Below are positions 6,120-9,562 of a DNA stretch of 9,562 nucleotides, one piece after another. The translations under genes and the position numbers were made by a program. The notes under the pieces were generated by a model that was not told the origin of the DNA, did no database searches, and was given only the letters and a program-made list of their open reading frames with translations. The DNA lies in assembly GCA_934692455.1 (NCBI GenBank), contig CAKUTY010000042.1, positions 1 to 9,562 on the forward strand. Direction: 5' to 3'. Positions within the stretch are counted from its first letter, which is position 1, and each line of letters opens with the position of its first letter. This DNA is from an uncultured Erysipelotrichaceae bacterium (lineage in GTDB: Bacteria; Bacillota_I; Bacilli_A; Erysipelotrichales; Erysipelotrichaceae).

Positions 6120-7688
6120 ATGATTTTAGTAAGTGAAATAAAACTAGGACTTCATGAAGATGAAAAGATTCTAAAGAAGTTACTAATAAAGAAATTAAAT
6201 ATTAAAGAAAGCGATCTTATAAGCTACAAAATTCATAAAAAGAGTATCGATGCACGTAAGGAAGCTTTATACAAAGTTCAATTATTGGTTGAAGTAAAAA
6301 ATGAACAACGTTATCTAAAACTTAAAAATGTTAGTTTATATAAGCCTATTGATACTAAAGCTACCATTATTGAAAGCGATATAAGACCAATTGTTGTAGG
6401 ATATGGGCCAAGCGGTATCTTTGCCACATATCGTTTAGTTGAAGCAGGTTTAAAACCTATCGTCATTGAAAAAGGCAAAAGAATCAAAGATAGAGCCAAA
6501 GATGTAGAACATTTCTTTAAAACAGGAGAACTAGATGTTAATAGTAATGTTCAATTTGGTGAAGGCGGTGCAGGTACCTTCTCAGATGCTAAGTTAACAA
6601 CTAGAATCAAAGACCCTTTCATTGACTACATCCTAGATGTCTTTATTAAATTCGGTGGTGATGAATCTATTAAATACACACCACACAGTCATATTGGAAC
6701 TGATAATATAAGAATTATTATCGAAAAGATTACTGATTATTTAATTGAAAAAGGTACTACTTTCTGTTTTGAAGAACAGTTAGAAGAATTATTGTTAGAT
6801 GATAATCATAAAGTAACCGGCATTAAAACTAATAAACAAAGCATCACATCCCCTATTTGTCTTTTGGCAATAGGACATAGTTCTTATGAAACAATTAAGA
6901 ACCTAGATAAACAAGGCGTTCATATCTCTGCTAAAGATATGGCCATTGGCTTTAGAGTAGAACATCCTCAAAGTTTAATTGATAACAACCAAGGTGGTGA
7001 TGGAATACATGCTTGTGAATATTTCTTAAGATACAAAGATACTAAAGGCGTTTATTCATTTTGCATGTGCCCAGGTGGTATGGTAATACCTGCATCAAGC
7101 GACAAAGAAAGAATTGTTACTAATGGTATGTCATATGCAGCTAGAAACTCTGGTATAGCTAATTCAGCTATTCTTATTCAAGTTAATAAGGAGGAGTATG
7201 CGGGCTCGAACCTGGGCTCGAATCTGACGGGCTCGAATCTCGGTGGTTTTGAATATCTTAAGTATTATGAACAAAAGGCTTATGAGATATCAAATTCATA
7301 CAGGGCACCTGCCTGCAATATTAAAGATTACATAAATAACGAATTAAACGAATTAAATTTTGAATCTTCTTATCCTTTAGGTACAACCTTATTTAACTTC
7401 AATAATTTCTTTAAAGAAGAAGATAATGAAATCTTTAAGAAAGCCTTATTATTCTTTGATACTAAGATTAAAGGCTTTGTATCTAAGGGTATTATGGTAG
7501 GACCTGAAACTAGAAGTAGCTGTCCAGTTAGAATCGATAGAGATATAAATCTAGAATCAATTAACACAAGTGGCCTATATCCAAGTGGTGAGGGTGCTGG
7601 TTATGGTGGTGGCATTATGTCTTGTGCTTTAGATGGTATAAGATGCGCTAACAAAATTCTAGAAAACATCACTCATAATTCACTTTAA
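6120..7688 (+). CDS. COG2509-type FAD-dependent oxidoreductase
   Basis: This is a 522-residue member of the uncharacterised FAD-dependent dehydrogenase family (COG2509). An N-terminal alpha/beta domain (1-75, with the family's SIDAR segment at 42-46) precedes the FAD-binding Rossmann fold GYGPSG (94-99) with the acidic strand end IVIEKG (114-119). The family block NVQFGEGGAGTFSDAKL (143-159) and the C-terminal FAD block YPSGEGAGYGGGIMSCALDG (487-506) follow. A cysteine pair CMC (315-317) and SSCPVR (466-471) are also present. Substrate and pathway are unknown for the family; it is probably cytosolic, as no signal or membrane segment is seen. The N-terminus matches family starts, so the ATG without a ribosome binding site is credible. 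Residues 362-374 (GSNL repeats) are an atypical GC-rich insertion with TCG and CTG codons that I did not see elsewhere in the gene. Confidence 0.88.
   Translation: MILVSEIKLGLHEDEKILKKLLIKKLNIKESDLISYKIHKKSIDARKEALYKVQLLVEVKNEQRYLKLKNVSLYKPIDTKATIIESDIRPIVVGYGPSGIFATYRLVEAGLKPIVIEKGKRIKDRAKDVEHFFKTGELDVNSNVQFGEGGAGTFSDAKLTTRIKDPFIDYILDVFIKFGGDESIKYTPHSHIGTDNIRIIIEKITDYLIEKGTTFCFEEQLEELLLDDNHKVTGIKTNKQSITSPICLLAIGHSSYETIKNLDKQGVHISAKDMAIGFRVEHPQSLIDNNQGGDGIHACEYFLRYKDTKGVYSFCMCPGGMVIPASSDKERIVTNGMSYAARNSGIANSAILIQVNKEEYAGSNLGSNLTGSNLGGFEYLKYYEQKAYEISNSYRAPACNIKDYINNELNELNFESSYPLGTTLFNFNNFFKEEDNEIFKKALLFFDTKIKGFVSKGIMVGPETRSSCPVRIDRDINLESINTSGLYPSGEGAGYGGGIMSCALDGIRCANKILENITHNSL
7202..7240 (+). 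repeat. GC-rich 12-bp tandem repeat inserted in the FAD gene
   Basis: Three units GGGCTCGAAYCT lie at 7202-7213, 7214-7225 and 7229-7240, the last two separated by 3 extra bases (GAC). They stay in frame and encode GSNL-GSNLT-GSNL (residues 362-374). The tract is far richer in G and C than the surrounding gene. Related units occur in nusA at 3128-3151. Confidence 0.8.
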
Positions 7689-7711
7689 ATTCACATTAAA
7701 CCTCCTATAAT
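7684..7711 (+). promoter_or_regulatory. Putative htrA promoter overlapping the hairpin
   Basis: A consensus TATAAT (7706-7711) follows TTTAAA (7684-7689) by 16 bp; the -35 overlaps the FAD gene's stop codon. Start would be near 7718, leaving a leader of about 20 nt with the AGGAGG site but without the left arm of the hairpin at 7698-7708. The -35 is only moderate (4 of 6). Confidence 0.5.
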
Positions 7712-7735
7712 AGTCAATATAAATAGGAGGTTTTT
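7698..7735 (+). terminator. Terminator-like hairpin whose right arm is the htrA ribosome binding site
   Basis: A perfect 11-bp stem, AAACCTCCTAT (7698-7708) with ATAGGAGGTTT (7723-7733), and a 14-nt loop, followed by T residues to 7735, lies 9 nt after the FAD gene's stop. It looks like a Rho-independent terminator for that gene. The right arm contains the complete AGGAGG ribosome binding site of htrA, so in a read-through RNA the site would be paired. Confidence 0.7.
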
Positions 7736-7737
7736 AT

Positions 7738-8838
7738 ATGAAACTAGGAATTAAACAAATAGTTATCATCTTCCTTGTTGCATTACTAGGAGGAGCATGT
7801 GGTACTTATGGTATCTATGAGCTAACTTATAAAAATAATACTGATGAAAACAAAGAAATTACAAGTGAAGTCCAATACACTAATAATGAAAGTGGCGTTT
7901 ATGAAAAAGTTGTTGCGAAAGCGATTGATTCAGTGGTTCAAATCACAAGTAAAGCTCAAACTAACAATTCATTCTTTGGCTCTTACGAATCTACATCTTT
8001 AGGATCTGGCGTTATTATCTCTGAAGATGGTTATATTGTAACTAATAACCATGTCATCAGTGGCGCTACTAACGTATCAGTGGAACTAAATGATGGCACA
8101 ACATACGACGCAACTATCGTAGGAAGTGATGCTAAAACTGACTTGGCTTTATTAAAGATTGAAGCTAGTGGTCTAAAATATTCCAAGATGATCGATTCTG
8201 ATGAGTTAAATCTAGGACAAGAAGTAGTAGCCATTGGTAATTCATTGGGTGAGGGTACAAGCTCTACTAACGGCATTATTTCAGCCTTAAATAGGGATGT
8301 TACTATCAGTAACTATTCAATGAATCTAATCCTAACAAACGCTCAAGTTAATAATGGTAACTCAGGTGGTGGCCTATTTGACTTAAATGGTAATCTAGTT
8401 GGTATCGTAAACGCAAAGATATCATCAAGCGCTAATGCTAGCGCAACTGTTGAAGGTATGGGCTATGCAATTCCTTCTAATACTGTTAAAGAAATCGTTG
8501 AAGAACTAAAGACTAACGGCTATGTTAAAAACCGTGCAACCTTAGGTGTTAAAGTTATTACCGACTCTAATTATCTTCAATACAATGGCTATACAAATGC
8601 TGGCGCTTTAGTAGGTGAAGTAGTTAAAGGTGGCGCTGCTGATAAGGCAGGCATTAAAGCTGGTGATTTAATTGTTGCGATAAACGATACAAAAGTATCT
8701 TCATTCTCAGAATTATCTAAATTACTAGATGGCTATGGAATTGGCGATACAATAAGTGTTACAGTTTCTCGAGATAATCAAATGAAGACCTTTGAAGTCA
8801 CGCTTGTTGAAAGCGTAGTTGAAAGCAGTGAGAAGTAG
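7738..8838 (+). CDS. htrA: HtrA/DegP-type membrane-anchored serine protease
   Basis: HtrA proteases degrade or refold damaged proteins at the outer face of the membrane and are typically induced by heat or envelope stress. The 366-residue product has one N-terminal membrane anchor (about 5-28), a short Asn/Glu-rich linker (30-55), a trypsin-like domain with the catalytic triad His105 (TNNHV), Asp135 (TDLALLK) and Ser209 (GNSGG), and one PDZ domain (about 262-357, containing GGAADKAGIKAGD at 298-310). The segment before the active serine reads TNAQVNNGNSGG; most relatives have TDA and NPGNSGG, a mild divergence near the active site. The single PDZ and the uncleaved anchor fit Bacillota HtrA/YyxA-type enzymes of about 360-450 aa. 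The ATG is 7 nt after AGGAGG. Expression is probably shaped by the hairpin over that site. Confidence 0.93.
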   Translation: MKLGIKQIVIIFLVALLGGACGTYGIYELTYKNNTDENKEITSEVQYTNNESGVYEKVVAKAIDSVVQITSKAQTNNSFFGSYESTSLGSGVIISEDGYIVTNNHVISGATNVSVELNDGTTYDATIVGSDAKTDLALLKIEASGLKYSKMIDSDELNLGQEVVAIGNSLGEGTSSTNGIISALNRDVTISNYSMNLILTNAQVNNGNSGGGLFDLNGNLVGIVNAKISSSANASATVEGMGYAIPSNTVKEIVEELKTNGYVKNRATLGVKVITDSNYLQYNGYTNAGALVGEVVKGGAADKAGIKAGDLIVAINDTKVSSFSELSKLLDGYGIGDTISVTVSRDNQMKTFEVTLVESVVESSEK

Positions 8839-8854
8839 TTATGCTACTTCTTTT
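8831..8854 (+). terminator. Rho-independent terminator of htrA
   Basis: AGAAGTAG (8831-8838, including the htrA stop codon) pairs with CTACTTCT (8844-8851) around a 5-nt loop, followed by a short T run to 8854. The 5' arm lies inside the coding sequence. It separates htrA from the independently regulated htpG. Confidence 0.75.
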
Positions 8855-8864
8855 AAATTTGTAT

Positions 8865-8893
8865 TTTACAAGTAATAGTGTTATAAATATATT
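8865..8893 (+). promoter_or_regulatory. Promoter of htpG
   Basis: TTTACA (8865-8870), a 17-bp spacer and TATATT (8888-8893) match the vegetative consensus at 5 of 6 in each box. An overlapping alternative, TTGTAT (8859-8864) with TATAAA (8882-8887), also has 17 bp and an extended -10 TG. In either case the start site lies within the CIRCE operator. Confidence 0.65.
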
Positions 8894-8918
8894 AGCACTC
8901 GGAATATATGAGTGCTAA
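8892..8918 (+). promoter_or_regulatory. CIRCE operator (HrcA binding site)
   Basis: TTAGCACTC (8892-8900), a 9-bp spacer and GAGTGCTAA (8910-8918) form the full, perfect CIRCE inverted repeat. CIRCE is bound by the heat-shock repressor HrcA and usually lies before groES or hrcA-dnaK. Here it overlaps the start of transcription and ends against the htpG ribosome binding site, so HrcA should repress htpG until heat stress. Confidence 0.95.
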
Positions 8919-8932
8919 AGGAGTGAAAATGT

Positions 8933-9562
8933 ATGGCAATTAAACAATTTAAAACAGAATCAAAAAGACTATTAGATCTAATGGCAAATTCTATCTATAC
9001 AAACACAGATATTTTCCTAAGAGAATTAATCTCTAATGCCTCTGATGCGATTGATAAGAGATATTACTTATCTTTAACAGATACTAGTGTTACTGCCGAT
9101 GATCTAAAGATTAAGGTAGCTTGTGATAAGAAAGCTCGTACTATTACTATTTCTGATAATGGTATTGGTATGTCTAAGGAAGACTTAGAGAATAATCTAG
9201 GTACTATTGCCAAGTCAGGTTCTCTAGAATTTAAGGAAAATCTAGATGAACAAGAAAAAGTTGATATCATTGGTCAATTTGGTGTTGGTTTCTATAGTGC
9301 TTTCATGGTAGCTGATAAGATTGAAGTTACTTCATTTAAAGTAGGTGAAGAAAAAGCTTATAAGTGGATTGGCACCATGGAAGGTTACGAGGTAAAGACC
9401 GCTAATAAGGATGACTATGGTAGTGTTATTACTTTATATGTAAAAGAAAATACTAAGGAAAAGAAATATGATGATTATCTAGATTCTAATAATCTTCAAG
9501 TCTTGATTAAGAAGTATTCAGACTTTATTAGATATCCAATTGTAATGGATGTAGAAGTTACT
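8933..9562 (+). CDS. htpG: Chaperone HtpG (bacterial Hsp90), N-terminal part, cut by window end
   Basis: HtpG is the cytosolic ATP-dependent chaperone of the Hsp90 family. Only the first 210 codons are present, open to the window end; the full protein is usually about 600-650 aa. The visible part is the GHKL ATP-binding domain: FLRELISNASDAIDK (28-42) with the catalytic Glu31 and Asn35, DNGIGM (75-80) with the adenine-contacting Asp75, and the lid motif GQFGVGFYSAF (114-124). The start is ATG 8933, with AAGGAG (8918-8923) 9 nt upstream; the protein then begins MAIKQFKTES like other HtpG. An ATG at 8929 is out of frame and stops after four codons. The gene is under a CIRCE operator and has its own promoter. 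Confidence 0.95.
   Translation, partial: MAIKQFKTESKRLLDLMANSIYTNTDIFLRELISNASDAIDKRYYLSLTDTSVTADDLKIKVACDKKARTITISDNGIGMSKEDLENNLGTIAKSGSLEFKENLDEQEKVDIIGQFGVGFYSAFMVADKIEVTSFKVGEEKAYKWIGTMEGYEVKTANKDDYGSVITLYVKENTKEKKYDDYLDSNNLQVLIKKYSDFIRYPIVMDVEVT

Noticed and set aside
7777..7803. Possible lipoprotein signal (Cys21) at the HtrA N-terminus
   Set aside because: The residues before the cysteine are Gly-Gly-Ala, lacking the Leu/Val at -3 of a lipobox; HtrA proteins of this type are membrane-anchored by an uncleaved helix.
8767..8774. TCTCGAGA palindrome in htrA as another copy of the nusA/FAD-gene repeat
   Set aside because: It lacks the GCTCGAA core, is single, and its codons are ordinary for the PDZ domain.
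116..8838. Possible reassignment of TGA, because the nine complete genes end in TAA (7) or TAG (2) and none in TGA
   Set aside because: Nine stops are too few, AT-rich genomes avoid TGA anyway, tryptophan is encoded by TGG where checked, and the proteins are complete under the standard code.

Overview
The window is a 9.6-kb stretch of an AT-rich chromosome from a low-GC Gram-positive bacterium (Bacillota). The gene order rimP-nusA-ylxR-ylxQ-infB-rbfA, the short IF-2 (614 aa), the YlxR/YlxQ pair, the strong AGGAGG ribosome binding sites and the CIRCE operator all fit. The compact IF-2 and the long acidic tail on NusA suggest an Erysipelotrichia- or Mollicutes-like lineage, but the standard genetic code is used. 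This placement is inference; no marker here fixes a genus.

Layout. Positions 1-75 are non-coding and hold short direct repeats at a 23-bp period. Positions 76-5127, on the minus strand, hold the complete translation/transcription operon. It starts at a good promoter (5099-5127), has a 10-bp hairpin in its leader, and runs rimP (GTG start), nusA, ylxR, ylxQ, infB and rbfA with overlaps or tiny gaps, ending at a terminator 6 nt after rbfA. A CPBP/Rce1-type membrane protease gene (minus strand) lies upstream. It is divergent from a plus-strand gene for a COG2509-type FAD-dependent oxidoreductase. That gene is followed by htrA (membrane-anchored serine protease with one PDZ domain) and by the first 210 codons of htpG (bacterial Hsp90), cut off by the window end.

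How the genes work together. RimP and RbfA mature the 30S subunit, IF-2 starts translation, NusA controls elongation and termination by RNA polymerase, and YlxR and YlxQ are small RNA-binding proteins that travel with them. The right half has a stress and protein-quality theme: the CPBP protease, HtrA, and HtpG under a perfect CIRCE (HrcA) operator.

No wholly new multi-gene system is visible; the genes are ordinary core genes. The unusual signals lie in small-scale structure. (1) A GC-rich 12-bp tandem unit, GRGCTCGAAHCT, occurs inside two unrelated genes (nusA and the FAD gene) in different reading frames. (2) Both divergent genes at 6036/6120 have TATAAT exactly 6 nt before an ATG and no ribosome binding site, so they are probably leaderless. 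(3) A terminator-like hairpin at 7698-7735 buries the htrA ribosome binding site, while a putative promoter inside its left arm would make an htrA mRNA free of it. (4) CIRCE sits directly on htpG. (5) NusA carries a ~215-residue acidic extension.
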